Shown: positions 24,903 to 33,311 of the stretch, in pieces
How positions within the stretch are numbered: position 1 is the first letter of the stretch
How the letters are laid out: each line of letters opens with the position of its first letter
Assembly (NCBI RefSeq): GCF_014647515.1
Contig: NZ_BMPI01000014.1
Location: 124,001 to 188,000 of the forward strand
Reading direction: 5' to 3'
Source: Dactylosporangium sucinum
Lineage (GTDB): Bacteria > Actinomycetota > Actinomycetes > Mycobacteriales > Micromonosporaceae
Length of the DNA stretch: 64,000 bases
The notes under the pieces: generated by a model
The model's database searches: none
What the model saw: only the letters and a program-made list of their open reading frames with translations
What the model was told of the DNA's origin: nothing
Made by a program: the position numbers and the translations under genes

Positions 24903-25035
24903 GACGCCGACGGTAGGGGGCGGCCCGAACCGGCCTCAACGGCGTGACCGGGACCCGACAGTCCGGCGCCGCGCAACGGCACCCGCAACGGCACGCCGAT
25001 GTCACGAAACCCGGGGCGGTAGCGTCTGACGCGGT

Positions 25036-25959
25036 ATGACCGCCGAAGAGTTCACCGCGCTGCGCCCCCGGCTGCTCGACGTCGCCTACCGGGTCGTCGG
25101 GACGGTCACCGACGCCGAGGACGTGGTGCAGGAGGCGTGGCTGCGGTGGTCGGCCGCCGACCGGAGCGCGGTCGAGCACCCGGAGGCGTTCCTGGTGACC
25201 GTGACCACGCGGCTCGCCATCGACCGGCTGCGCCGCGAGAAGGCCCGCCGGGAGGCGTACCCCGGGCCGTGGCTGCCCGAGCCGGTGAGCACCGAGCCCG
25301 GCGCGGACGAGCGGGTGGAGCTGGCCGAGTCGGTCGAGCTGGCGCTGCTCGTCGTGCTGGAGACGCTGTCGCCGCTGGAGCGGGCCGCGTTCGTCCTGCA
25401 CGAGGCGTTCTCCCTGCCGTACGCGGAGGTCGCCGCGATCATCGGCCGGACCGAGCCGGCGACCCGGCAGCTGGCCCGGCGGGCCCGCGACCACGTGCGG
25501 GAGCGGCGGCCGCGGTTCCCGGCCGGGCCGGACCGGCGGCGCGAGCTGACCGAGCGGTTCCTCGCCGCGTGCCTCGCCGGCGACCTGGACGCGCTCGTGG
25601 CGCTGTTCGTCGCCGACGTCGAGCTGGTCGGCGACGGCGGCGGGCGGGCCAAGGCGCCGCTGCGGGTCATGGCCGGCGCGGACCGGGTCGGCCGGTTCCT
25701 CACCGCGATCGCCGACGAGGAGGGCGCCCGGCACTTCCTGCGCTCGGTCGGCGTGCCCGACGGCGCCGCGTTCGCGCTCGCGATCGAGGGGGTCAACGGG
25801 GCGCCCGCGGCGGTCGTGCGGGCCGGCGGGCGGGTGGTGCTGGTGTTCGCCATCGTGCCGGACGGCGACCGGATCGGCACCATCTTCCTGCTGGCGAACC
25901 CGGCCAAGCTGGCCGCCATGTCACGCGGCGGCGCGGGCCGCGCGTCTGGCGGTACATGA
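25036..25959 (+). CDS. sigJ: SigJ-type (ECF41) sigma factor with SnoaL-like C-terminal domain
   Basis: A 307-residue sigma factor. Regions 2 and 4 (FTALRPRLLDVAYRVVGTVT, then DAEDVVQEAWLRW; SPLERAAFVLHEAFSLPYAE, then VAAIIGRTEPATRQLARRA) are followed by an NTF2/SnoaL-like domain of about 120 residues (LTERFLAACLAGDLDALVAL, then ELVGDGGGRAKAPLRVMAG). This is the ECF41 layout, in which the extra domain replaces a separate anti-sigma factor. Its stop overlaps the start of an oxidoreductase (ATGA), the usual ECF41 target type. Confidence 0.94.
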   Translation: MTAEEFTALRPRLLDVAYRVVGTVTDAEDVVQEAWLRWSAADRSAVEHPEAFLVTVTTRLAIDRLRREKARREAYPGPWLPEPVSTEPGADERVELAESVELALLVVLETLSPLERAAFVLHEAFSLPYAEVAAIIGRTEPATRQLARRARDHVRERRPRFPAGPDRRRELTERFLAACLAGDLDALVALFVADVELVGDGGGRAKAPLRVMAGADRVGRFLTAIADEEGARHFLRSVGVPDGAAFALAIEGVNGAPAAVVRAGGRVVLVFAIVPDGDRIGTIFLLANPAKLAAMSRGGAGRASGGT

Positions 25960-27119
25960 GCATCGACATCACCATCGTGGGCGGCGGCCTCGGCGGCCTC
26001 ACCGCCGCCATCGCCTGCGCGGAGCAGGGCCTGTCCGTCCGGCTGCACGAGGCGCACCGCACGCTCGGCGGGCGGGCGCGGTCCACGCCGGGCCCGTTCG
26101 TCGCCAACGACGGGACGCACGTGTGGTACCGCGACGGCGAGCCGTTCCGCTGGCTCGCCGAGCGGCGCCTGGTCCAGCCGTGCAGCGCCCCCAGCGTGGG
26201 CGAGCTGCTGCGGTTCCGGTTCCGCCACGGCGGGCGGGTCCGGGCCCGGCCCCCGGCGGCGCTGCTGCGGATGATCGCGGCCCGGCGGGTCGCGGCCCCG
26301 GTCGACGAGCCGTTCGGCGACTGGGCGCAGCGGCGGTTCGGGCCCGTCGCCGCGAAGGCCGCGGCGGGGCTGGTCGGGGTCATCACGTACACCGCCGACC
26401 CCGGCCGGCTGTCGGCCGCGTTCGTCTGGGAGCGGGTCCTGCGGGCCACGGCGCCCGGCTGGCCGGCGGTCCGCTACGTCCACGGCGGCTGGTCGGCCAT
26501 GGTCGGGCGGATGGCCGAGCACGCGCGGCGGCTCGGCGTGCACGTCGCGACCGGCGAGCGGGTCGACGCGCTGCCGGCCGGGCCGGTGATCGTGGCGACC
26601 GGGCTGGACGCGGCGCGGACGCTGCTCGGCGACGACGCGCTGCGCTGGCCGAGCGGCCGGGCCGCGCTGGTCGACCTGGGCCTGCGGGCGCACCGGCGGG
26701 ACCCGTTCGTCGTGTCGGACCTGGACGAGGGCGGGTTCCTGGAGCGGTACTCGCTGCCCGACCCGGGCCTCGCACCGCCCGGCCACGCCCTGGTGCAGAT
26801 CGAGATCCCGGCCCGCGAGGCGGAGCCGATCCCGGACGCGACGGCGCGGGCCGAGGCCCTCGCGGACCTGGCGCTGCCGCAGTGGCGGTCCCGGGTGGCC
26901 TGGCGGCGGACCGCGTTCGCGCACCAGCGCACGGGCGCGGTCGACCCGCCGGGGACGACCTGGCGGGACCGGCCGGCCGTCGAGCGCGGCGGCGGGGTGT
27001 GGCTGGCCGGGGACAGCGTGGCCGCCCCGGGCATGCTGGCCGAGGTGACCGTGAACAGCGCCCGGGCGGCGGCCTCGGCGGCCGCGACCGCGATCCGGGG
27101 CGCCGTGGCGGCGCGCTGA
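25956..27119 (+). CDS. FAD-dependent oxidoreductase (amine oxidase/desaturase-like)
   Basis: A 387-residue flavoprotein. The N-terminal Rossmann motif is TIVGGGLGGLTAAIACAEQG followed by RLHEAHRTLGGRAR, as in the phytoene desaturase, protoporphyrinogen oxidase and amine oxidase group. The C-terminal FAD motif is GVWLAGDSVAAPGMLAEVTV. Substrate unknown. Translational coupling (ATGA) to SigJ fits the ECF41 rule that the sigma factor directs transcription of a neighbouring carboxymuconolactone decarboxylase, oxidoreductase or epimerase. Confidence 0.9.
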   Translation: MSIDITIVGGGLGGLTAAIACAEQGLSVRLHEAHRTLGGRARSTPGPFVANDGTHVWYRDGEPFRWLAERRLVQPCSAPSVGELLRFRFRHGGRVRARPPAALLRMIAARRVAAPVDEPFGDWAQRRFGPVAAKAAAGLVGVITYTADPGRLSAAFVWERVLRATAPGWPAVRYVHGGWSAMVGRMAEHARRLGVHVATGERVDALPAGPVIVATGLDAARTLLGDDALRWPSGRAALVDLGLRAHRRDPFVVSDLDEGGFLERYSLPDPGLAPPGHALVQIEIPAREAEPIPDATARAEALADLALPQWRSRVAWRRTAFAHQRTGAVDPPGTTWRDRPAVERGGGVWLAGDSVAAPGMLAEVTVNSARAAASAAATAIRGAVAAR

Positions 27120-27189
27120 AGCGCATCCGCCGCGTGGATGACCGTGTCCGCGTGGCGGACGACCCGGCCGCGGCGGCTAGCATGCTGGC

Positions 27190-27855
27190 ATGTCCGAGCA
27201 GGTCAGGCTGTTGATCGCCGACGACCAGGCGATGATCCGGGCCGGGCTGCGGCTCGTCGTGGAGACCTCCGGAGCGCCGATCGTGGTGGTCGGGGAGGCC
27301 GCCGACGGGGTCGAGGCGGTCGCCGCGGCCCGGCGGCTGCGGCCCGACGTGCTCGTGATGGACATCGCGATGCCCCGCCTCGACGGAGTCGCGGCGGCGC
27401 GGCAGCTGCTCGCCGACCCGCGGCCGCCCCGGATCGTGATGCTGACCATGTTCGACACCGACGAGCACCTGCACGCGGCGCTGCGGCTGGGGGTCAGCGG
27501 GTTCCTGCTCAAGGTGTCGCCGCCCGAGCAGCTCGTCGACGCGGTCCGGGTCGCGGCGGCCGGCGACGCGCTCATCGACCCGGCGGTCACCACGCGGGTC
27601 ATCGCGTCGTTCGCCGCCCAGCCGGGCCCGGAGCCCGCGCCGGAGCTCGACGCGCTGACCCCGCGGGAGCGCGACGTGCTGGAGCTGCTGGCCCGCGGGC
27701 TGGCCAACGCGGAGATCGGCGACCGGCTGGCGGTCGGCGAGGCGACCGTGCGCACCCACGTCAGCCGGGTGTTCCAGAAGCTCGGCCTGCGCGACCGGGT
27801 GCAGGCGGTCGTCTACGGGTACGAGTCGGGCCTGGTGCGGCCCGGTGACCGATGA
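27190..27855 (+). CDS. NarL/LuxR-type response regulator
   Basis: A 221-residue response regulator. The receiver has the acidic pocket LLIADDQAMI, the phosphoacceptor in VLVMDIAMPRLDG and the conserved lysine in GFLLKVS. The GerE/LuxR output domain is LTPRERDVLELLARGLANAE, then IGDRLAVGEATVRTHVSRVF. It overlaps the kinase gene by 4 bases (ATGA). Targets are unknown; the convergent membrane protein gene at 28913 does not share its direction. Confidence 0.94.
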   Translation: MSEQVRLLIADDQAMIRAGLRLVVETSGAPIVVVGEAADGVEAVAAARRLRPDVLVMDIAMPRLDGVAAARQLLADPRPPRIVMLTMFDTDEHLHAALRLGVSGFLLKVSPPEQLVDAVRVAAAGDALIDPAVTTRVIASFAAQPGPEPAPELDALTPRERDVLELLARGLANAEIGDRLAVGEATVRTHVSRVFQKLGLRDRVQAVVYGYESGLVRPGDR

Positions 27856-28955
27856 GACCGTCCCGGCTCGACGTCCTGCTCGCCCTGGCGGTGGCCGGGG
27901 CGGGGGTGGTCGAGGCGTACGGCCGCAGCGGCCCCGGGCCCGGCCAGGTCCACTCCCCCGCCGTCGTCGCCGCCGGAGCCCTGACCGCGGGCGGGCTGCT
28001 GCTGGTGCGCCGCACGGCCCCGCTCGCCGCCCTGCTGGCGCTGACCGCCTTGTCGGTGCTGCTGCGGCTCACGGTCATGGACGCCGACTACCCGCTGGCG
28101 GCGTGGCAGTTCTACTCGAACCTGATCCTGGTGCACAGCGTCGGCAGCCGGCCGGACACCCGCAAGCAACGGGCCGGCGGCCTGCTCGCCGTGCTCGCCG
28201 CGTGGGGGCTGCTGCAGACCCTGCCCGGCCAGGACGTCGCCGAGAGCCTCATCGGCGCCATCTTCCTCGGCGTCGCCTACGGCAGCGGCATCCTCCTGCG
28301 CCGGCAGACCGAGCAGACGGTCCGGATGGCCGAGCGGGCCGCGGTCGCCGCCGCGGACGAGCGGACCCGCATCGCGCGGGAGCTGCACGACGTCATCTCG
28401 CACAACGTCAGCCTCATGACGCTGCAGACCGGCGGGGTGCGGATGCTGCTGGGCGCCGACCCGGACCGGGAGCGGGAGCGCGAGCTGCTGCGCGGGGTCG
28501 AGCGGGCCGGCCGGGACACCGTCGAGGAGCTGCGGCTGCTGCTCGGGGTGCTGCGGGACACCCCGGACGCGGCCGGCGTCGGGCAGCTCGAACGGCTCGC
28601 CGGGCCGCTGCGGGCGGCCGGGCTCGACGTGCGGGTGGCGACGGCCGGCCCGGCCCGGCCGCTGCCGGCGGGGCTGGACCTGGCCGCGTACCGGGTCGTG
28701 CAGGAGTCGCTCACGAACGTCCTCAAGCACGCGCGGGCCACGTCGGTGGCCGTGCTCATCCGGTACGACAGCCGCACGATGATCATCGAGATCCGCGACG
28801 ACGGCCGGACGAGCGGCCAGGCGGGCGGCACCGGTCACGGACTGACCGGCATGCGGGAGCGGGTCGCGCTGCACGGCGGCACCCTGCGCGCCGGTCCCGC
28901 GCCGGCCGGCGGCTACGCCGTCACCGCGACCTTCCCGCTGTCCTCGGCCGGCTGA
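27852..28955 (+). CDS. Sensor histidine kinase, HisKA_3 type
   Basis: A 367-residue kinase. Five or six N-terminal membrane helices without a large extracytoplasmic loop suggest intramembrane sensing. The HisKA_3 motif RIARELHDVISHNVSLMTLQ carries the phospho-histidine, and HATPase_c includes VVQESLTNVLKHARA (N box) and GTGHGLTGMRERVALHGG. It is the cognate partner of the preceding response regulator. The end overlaps the convergent gene by 43 bases. Confidence 0.93.
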   Translation: MRPSRLDVLLALAVAGAGVVEAYGRSGPGPGQVHSPAVVAAGALTAGGLLLVRRTAPLAALLALTALSVLLRLTVMDADYPLAAWQFYSNLILVHSVGSRPDTRKQRAGGLLAVLAAWGLLQTLPGQDVAESLIGAIFLGVAYGSGILLRRQTEQTVRMAERAAVAAADERTRIARELHDVISHNVSLMTLQTGGVRMLLGADPDRERERELLRGVERAGRDTVEELRLLLGVLRDTPDAAGVGQLERLAGPLRAAGLDVRVATAGPARPLPAGLDLAAYRVVQESLTNVLKHARATSVAVLIRYDSRTMIIEIRDDGRTSGQAGGTGHGLTGMRERVALHGGTLRAGPAPAGGYAVTATFPLSSAG

Positions 28956-29569
28956 GCCCAGTCGGCGTCGCGCATCCGCAGGATCCGCAGGCCGATGACG
29001 CCGGAGCCGGCGAGGTACAGCAGGCTGCCGGCGATCATCCCGTAGGGCCAGATCGGGCCGGTCAGCATGCCGACGACCATCGCGGGCGGGGCCCACCACG
29101 GCACCTGCCGGCCGTAGGCGAGCGCGAACCCGAGCAGCAGCACGCCGAGCAGGCCGAGGAACCCGGGCACCTGGAAGCCCCATCGGGCGAGCGCGAACGC
29201 CTCGTCGCCCAGCCGGTCGCCGTGCTCGACGCCGAGGTCGCGCTCCAGCACGGCGTAGAAGTGGTCGCCGAGCATGAGCGCGGAGAAGTTCACGATGCCG
29301 AGCAGCGCGACCGCCCCGGCGACGTGGCCGAACACCACGGCCCGCCGGCGGACCAGGTGGATCATCCCGACGATGCCGGGCACGAGCAGCACCCAGCTCC
29401 AGTGCAGCAGCGCGGCGCTGACCGCGACCTGACCGGGGTGCCGGCCGTAGGCGTCGACGGCGGCGTCGCCGGCGCGCAGGGCCGGGTCGACGAACAGCCC
29501 GGCGACGTAGCCCACCGGCGCGGCGACGAGGCAGGTGCCGGCCATGAGGCGGCGCAATCTGTGTGACAT
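28913..29569 (-). CDS. Multi-pass membrane protein, unknown function
   Basis: A 218-residue protein with about six hydrophobic helices and short loops. The first helix is MSHRLRRLMAGTCLVAAPVG, then YVAGLFV, and HHLVRR-like basic turns separate the others. The topology resembles DUF4386-like actinobacterial membrane proteins. No motif indicates a substrate. It stands between the two-component system (convergent, overlapping by 43 bases) and a strong terminator hairpin upstream. Confidence 0.7.
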   Translation of the reverse strand: MSHRLRRLMAGTCLVAAPVGYVAGLFVDPALRAGDAAVDAYGRHPGQVAVSAALLHWSWVLLVPGIVGMIHLVRRRAVVFGHVAGAVALLGIVNFSALMLGDHFYAVLERDLGVEHGDRLGDEAFALARWGFQVPGFLGLLGVLLLGFALAYGRQVPWWAPPAMVVGMLTGPIWPYGMIAGSLLYLAGSGVIGLRILRMRDADWAQPAEDSGKVAVTA

Positions 29570-29605
29570 GAACGGCGACGCTAGGCCGCCGGCCGCCGGC
29601 TGTCG

Positions 29606-29643
29606 TCAGCCGCGGCGCGGACCGGGGTCCGCGCCGCGGCTGA
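29606..29643 (-). terminator. 18-bp perfect hairpin after FN3-CBM2 gene
   Basis: TCAGCCGCGGCGCGGACC (29606-29623) pairs without mismatch with 29626-29643. It begins 6 bases after the stop of the minus-strand secreted protein gene and precedes the next minus-strand gene start (29569). Lack of a T-run is normal for high-GC terminators. Confidence 0.7.
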
Positions 29644-29648
29644 GGCGG

Positions 29649-30752
29649 TCAGGAGGCGCAGCGGACCCCGTTGACGGAGAAGTCGGCCGGCGGGGTCAGG
29701 GTGCCGGTCGCGGCGCCGGTGAAGCCCAGCTGCACGGTGCCGCCGGGCGGGATGGTCCGGTTCCAGGAGGCGGCGGCCGCGGTCACCGACCGGCCGGCCT
29801 GCGTGGCCGTGGTGTTCCACGCCTGGATGATGCGCTCCTCGCCGTTGAACGTGAACGTGAGCACCCAGTCGACGATCGGCGTCGTCCCGGTGTTCGCCAG
29901 CGTGATCCCGGCGACGAAGCCGGTCGCCCACTGGGCGGTGAACGCGAACGTGACCCGGCAGGAGAGGGCGGGCGGCGGCGGTGACGAGCTGGCCGGGGGG
30001 CTCGTCGTCGGGCCGGTCACGAGCACGATGTTCGAGGCGATCGAGACGTTGCCGGCGGCGTCGCGGGCCCGCACGTAGAACTGGTTGCGGCTGCCGGCCA
30101 GCGACGCGGTGTAGGTGGTGCCGCTGACGGTGGCCAGCAGCGTGGAGACGAACAGGCCGTCGAAGCGGTACACGTCGTAGCCCGTGACGGCGACGTTGTC
30201 GGTCGACGGCGACCAGCTGAGCGCGACGGAGGTGCCGCTGCTCGGGCCGGCCTGCAGGTTCGCGGGCGTGCCCGGCGGCACCGTGTCGGGCCCGCTGTCG
30301 GAGGCCGGTGTCACGACGGTGACCGGGTCCGAGCCGAGCGAGTTGTGCCCCAGCCCGTCGTGGGCGGTGACGCGGAAGGTGTACTGCTGGGCCGGCCGGA
30401 TGTTCGCCGCGATGGTCACGGTCGTCACGTTGCCGGCCTGCTGGAGCCACATGATGTCGTTGAAGGCCTGGTTGTACGTGATGGTGTAGCCCTCGACCGC
30501 GCAGCAGCCGGGCGACGACGCGGTCCAGCTGAGGGTCACCGACGTCGCGGTGGCGGTGGCCCGCACGTTGCCGGGCTTGGACGGCGGGAACGGCGAGGTG
30601 CCGGGGGTCGAGACCGACGGGATCGGCGGGGCGGGCGTGGATGCCGCCGCCATCCCGCCGCCACGGCCGCCGCCGGCGGCGACCAGTCCGACGGCGAGCA
30701 GCGCGAACGCGGCGACCGGCGCGAGCCGGCGCAGCACCGGGTGGGTACGCAT
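29649..30752 (-). CDS. Secreted protein with two FN3 domains and a CBM2
   Basis: A 367-residue exported protein. A basic start and hydrophobic signal (LRRLAPVAAFALLAVGLVAA) precede FN3 domain 1 (about 55-150, SKPGNVRATATATSVTLSW), FN3 domain 2 (about 165-250, VPPGTPANLQAGPSSGTSVA) and a Pro/Ser linker. A C-terminal family 2 carbohydrate-binding module follows (CRVTFAFTAQWATGFVAGI, then WVLTFTFNGEERIIQAWNTT and ADFSVNGVRC). There is no catalytic domain, so it probably binds cellulose or chitin, as an adhesin or accessory module. Confidence 0.9.
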   Translation of the reverse strand: MRTHPVLRRLAPVAAFALLAVGLVAAGGGRGGGMAAASTPAPPIPSVSTPGTSPFPPSKPGNVRATATATSVTLSWTASSPGCCAVEGYTITYNQAFNDIMWLQQAGNVTTVTIAANIRPAQQYTFRVTAHDGLGHNSLGSDPVTVVTPASDSGPDTVPPGTPANLQAGPSSGTSVALSWSPSTDNVAVTGYDVYRFDGLFVSTLLATVSGTTYTASLAGSRNQFYVRARDAAGNVSIASNIVLVTGPTTSPPASSSPPPPALSCRVTFAFTAQWATGFVAGITLANTGTTPIVDWVLTFTFNGEERIIQAWNTTATQAGRSVTAAAASWNRTIPPGGTVQLGFTGAATGTLTPPADFSVNGVRCAS

Positions 30753-30827
30753 GCACCGACAGTGGTCAATGCGTCGACGACCGTCAAGGCGTGCCGGGGC
30801 GGCCGCCCGCCGGGCGCGATCGCCGCC

Positions 30828-30904
30828 GCGAAAGTTCCACGCCCGCGGGCACAAGCAGCGAAACTTACCCATATTCCCGATATATCCGCAGGTAAACCAC
30901 ATAT
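30828..30904 (+). promoter_or_regulatory. Control region of the chemosensory operon
   Basis: An AT-rich island ahead of the first cheW. GCGAAAGTT (30828-30836) and GCGAAACTT (30858-30866) are near-direct repeats 30 bases apart. TTACC and GGTAA flank CCGATATA, which resembles a sigma-28 -10. CATATT (30899-30904) lies 10 bases before GTG 30915. I cannot assign the promoter class; the CTCA-type -35 is absent. Confidence 0.35.
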
Positions 30905-30914
30905 TCTGTGGCCG

Positions 30915-31322
30915 GTGGACCGGGAACTGATCTTCAGCGTCGGGGAGCTGCTCTGCGCGCTGCCGTTGGGGGACGTCGTCGAGACGATCCGGCCCCTGCC
31001 GGTGCAGGCCGTCGCGGACAGCGCCGACGCCCTGCTCGGCGTCGCCGTCATCCGCGGGCAGGCGGTGCCGGTGCTGGACACCGCGCGGCTGCTCGGGGTC
31101 CCGGCCCCGCCGGCCGAGCGGTTCATCACCACGCGGGCGGCCGTCGCCTTCGCCACCGGGCCGGTGCTCGGGGTCCGCGACGTGGCGTCCGGCGCGGCGC
31201 TGCCGCTGACCCCGGCCCTCGGCGCGGGCGCCGCCCGGGTCGTCACCGCGGTCGGGGTGCTCGACGCGCGGCCCCTGCTGTTCGTGCGCAGCGACGGAGG
31301 TGTCCATGTCGCGGCGGCATGA
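30915..31322 (+). CDS. cheW: CheW-like scaffold protein, first copy
   Basis: A 135-residue CheW-domain protein (ELIFSVGELLCALPLGDVVE, then TIRPLP; LLGVAVIRGQAVPVLDTARL) that couples chemoreceptors to CheA. GTG 30915 is the earliest sensible start. The domain is complete though short. It opens a run of seven genes that overlap or are separated by at most 12 bases, so the whole set is one operon. The 3' end overlaps cheR by 17 bases. Confidence 0.9.
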   Translation: MDRELIFSVGELLCALPLGDVVETIRPLPVQAVADSADALLGVAVIRGQAVPVLDTARLLGVPAPPAERFITTRAAVAFATGPVLGVRDVASGAALPLTPALGAGAARVVTAVGVLDARPLLFVRSDGGVHVAAA

Positions 31323-32775
31323 CGACCACGCGGACCGCGGTACGGCGGGGCGCAACGAGCGTATCGAGCGGCGCCGCGACGACGGCGCCGGCTGGCGGCG
31401 CGACCGCGGGCCGGCCCGGGCGGTCGTCGCGGCGGCCGGCGGGGGCCCCGTCGAGCGGCTGCGGGCGCTGCTCGCCGAGCGGCTCGGCCTGGCGTTCGAC
31501 CCGCGCAAGGACGAGCTGCTCGCCGGGGTGCTCCAGCGGCGGGCCGCCCAGCACGCCCTCTCCGAGCGCGGCTACCTCGACCGGCTCGGCACCGCGTGGC
31601 GGGCCGAGCTGGCCGCGCTCGCCGAGGCGGTGACGGTCGGCGAGACGTACTTCTTCCGCAACGCCGAGCAGTTCGACGCGCTCGGCGAGGTGGTGCTCCC
31701 GGCCCGCCTGCGGGCCCGCGCGGCCCAGCGGCGGCTCAACCTGCTGTCCGTCGGCTGCGCCACCGGCGAGGAGGCCTACACCGTGGCGATGGTCGCCGCC
31801 GACCGGGTGCCGGCCTCGCGGTGGGAGCTGTCGATCGTCGGGCTCGACGTCAGCCGGTCCGCGCTGCGCAAGGCGATGGCCGGCCGGTACTCCCGGTGGT
31901 CGCTGCGCGAGACGCCGGAGCCGGTCCAGCGGCGCTGGTTCCGCCCGGCGGGCGACGGCGTCGAGGTCGACCAGCGGCTGCGCGGCCCGGTCCGGTTCGT
32001 CGAGCACAACCTCACCGACGACCACCCGGCGCTGTTCGCGCCCGACATCTACGACGTCGTGCTGTGCCGCAACGTGCTCATGTACCTCACGCCGGACGCG
32101 GCCGCCGGCGTCGTCGACCGGATCACCCGGGCCCTCGCGCCGGGCGGCTACCTGTTCCTCGGGCCCACCGACACGCTCGGCGAGGGCGCGCTGACCCTGC
32201 ACCGGTCGCACGGCACGTTCTACTACGAGAAGGTGCCGCAGGTGGCCGCGCCGGCGCCGGTGCACGCCGCCCGGCCCGAGCGGTCGCGCCGCGAGCTCGC
32301 CGTCGGGCTGCTCGCCGACGAGCGGTTCGCCGACGCCCTCGCCGTGCTCGACGCGATCGGCGGGGCCGAGGCCGACCGGGCCGACGTGCTGCTCGTGCGG
32401 GCCGCCACGCTCACCCAGCTCGGCGACACCGGCCGGGCCGCCGAGCTGTGCCGGCGGCTGCTGGACCGCGACACGCTGCACCCCGACGCGCACCACCTCC
32501 TCGCGACCTGCCTGGAGGGCGACGAGGACCACCCGGCGGCGATCGAGCAGTACCGGGTCGCCGCCCTGCTCGACCCCGCGTTCGCGCTGCCCCGGCTGCG
32601 GCTGGGCCTGCTCGCCCGGCGGCTCGGCGACCGGGCCACCGCGGAGCGCGAGCTGGACCGCGCGATCGAGCTGCTGGCCCGGGAGCGCGACGAACGCATC
32701 GCCCTCTTCGGCGGTGGATTCGGCCGTACCGTCCTGATCGCCCTCTGCCGGGCCGAGCTCGCGGCCGCGTCGTGA
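31306..32775 (+). CDS. cheR: CheR methyltransferase with C-terminal TPR-like region
   Basis: A 489-residue protein. ATG 31306 follows GGAGGTG; the basic N-terminus of about 45 residues is unusual. The catalytic domain has TVGETYFFRN, the SAM-binding LNLLSVGCATGEEAYTVAM, DIYDVVLCRNVLMYL and PGGYLFLGPTDTL. After about 300 come helical TPR-like repeats (HPDAHHLLATCLEGDEDHPA, then IEQYRVAALLDPAFALPRLR). CheR with TPRs is typical of alternative-function chemosensory systems such as FrzF or WspC. It should methylate receptor glutamates. Confidence 0.93.
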   Translation: MSRRHDDHADRGTAGRNERIERRRDDGAGWRRDRGPARAVVAAAGGGPVERLRALLAERLGLAFDPRKDELLAGVLQRRAAQHALSERGYLDRLGTAWRAELAALAEAVTVGETYFFRNAEQFDALGEVVLPARLRARAAQRRLNLLSVGCATGEEAYTVAMVAADRVPASRWELSIVGLDVSRSALRKAMAGRYSRWSLRETPEPVQRRWFRPAGDGVEVDQRLRGPVRFVEHNLTDDHPALFAPDIYDVVLCRNVLMYLTPDAAAGVVDRITRALAPGGYLFLGPTDTLGEGALTLHRSHGTFYYEKVPQVAAPAPVHAARPERSRRELAVGLLADERFADALAVLDAIGGAEADRADVLLVRAATLTQLGDTGRAAELCRRLLDRDTLHPDAHHLLATCLEGDEDHPAAIEQYRVAALLDPAFALPRLRLGLLARRLGDRATAERELDRAIELLARERDERIALFGGGFGRTVLIALCRAELAAAS

Positions 32776-33299
32776 ACGCCCTGCTCGCCCAGCGCCTGGC
32801 CGACCTGCGGGAGGCGTTCGACCGCTCGTTCACCGAGCCGCCGCGCCAGGAGGTGGCCGGGCACGACGACCTGCTGGCGATCCGGGCCGGCGGCCAGCGG
32901 TACGCGCTGCGGCTCACCCAGGCGGCCGGCCTCTTCCCCGACCGGCCGGTGACCCGGCTGCCCGGCCCGCTGCCCGCCCTGCTGGGCGTGGCGGGGTTCC
33001 GGGGGTCGATCGTGCCGGTGTACGACCTGGCGGCCGTGTTCGGCGGGACCGCCGCAGGGACCGGCGCAGGGACCGGGACGGCGCGGTGGCTGGTGCTGGC
33101 CGCCGGCGCCCCGCCCGTCGCCCTCGCGTTCGAGGCGCTCGACGGGCACCTGCGGGTGCCCCGCGACCGGGTCGTCGAGGAGGCGACCGGTCACGGCCCG
33201 CGGGGCTGCCTGCGCGGCATCGTGCCGCTCGACGACGGCGCCCGGCCGATCGTCGACGTGCCCGCCGTCCGCGCCGCCATCCAGACGCTCATGAGTTGA
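32772..33299 (+). CDS. cheW: CheW-like scaffold protein, second copy
   Basis: A 175-residue CheW-domain protein with an N-terminal extension of about 30 residues (LLAQRLADLREAFDRSFTEP). The CheW fold is marked by DLLAIRAGGQRYALRLTQAA, LLGVAGFRGSIVPVYDLAAV and GIVPLDDGARPIVDVPAV. GTG 32772 overlaps the cheR stop (GTGA). Two different CheW proteins flanking CheR imply either two receptor classes or separate cytoplasmic and membrane arrays. Confidence 0.92.
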   Translation: MNALLAQRLADLREAFDRSFTEPPRQEVAGHDDLLAIRAGGQRYALRLTQAAGLFPDRPVTRLPGPLPALLGVAGFRGSIVPVYDLAAVFGGTAAGTGAGTGTARWLVLAAGAPPVALAFEALDGHLRVPRDRVVEEATGHGPRGCLRGIVPLDDGARPIVDVPAVRAAIQTLMS

Positions 33300-33311
33300 A
33301 ACGGAACCGGC

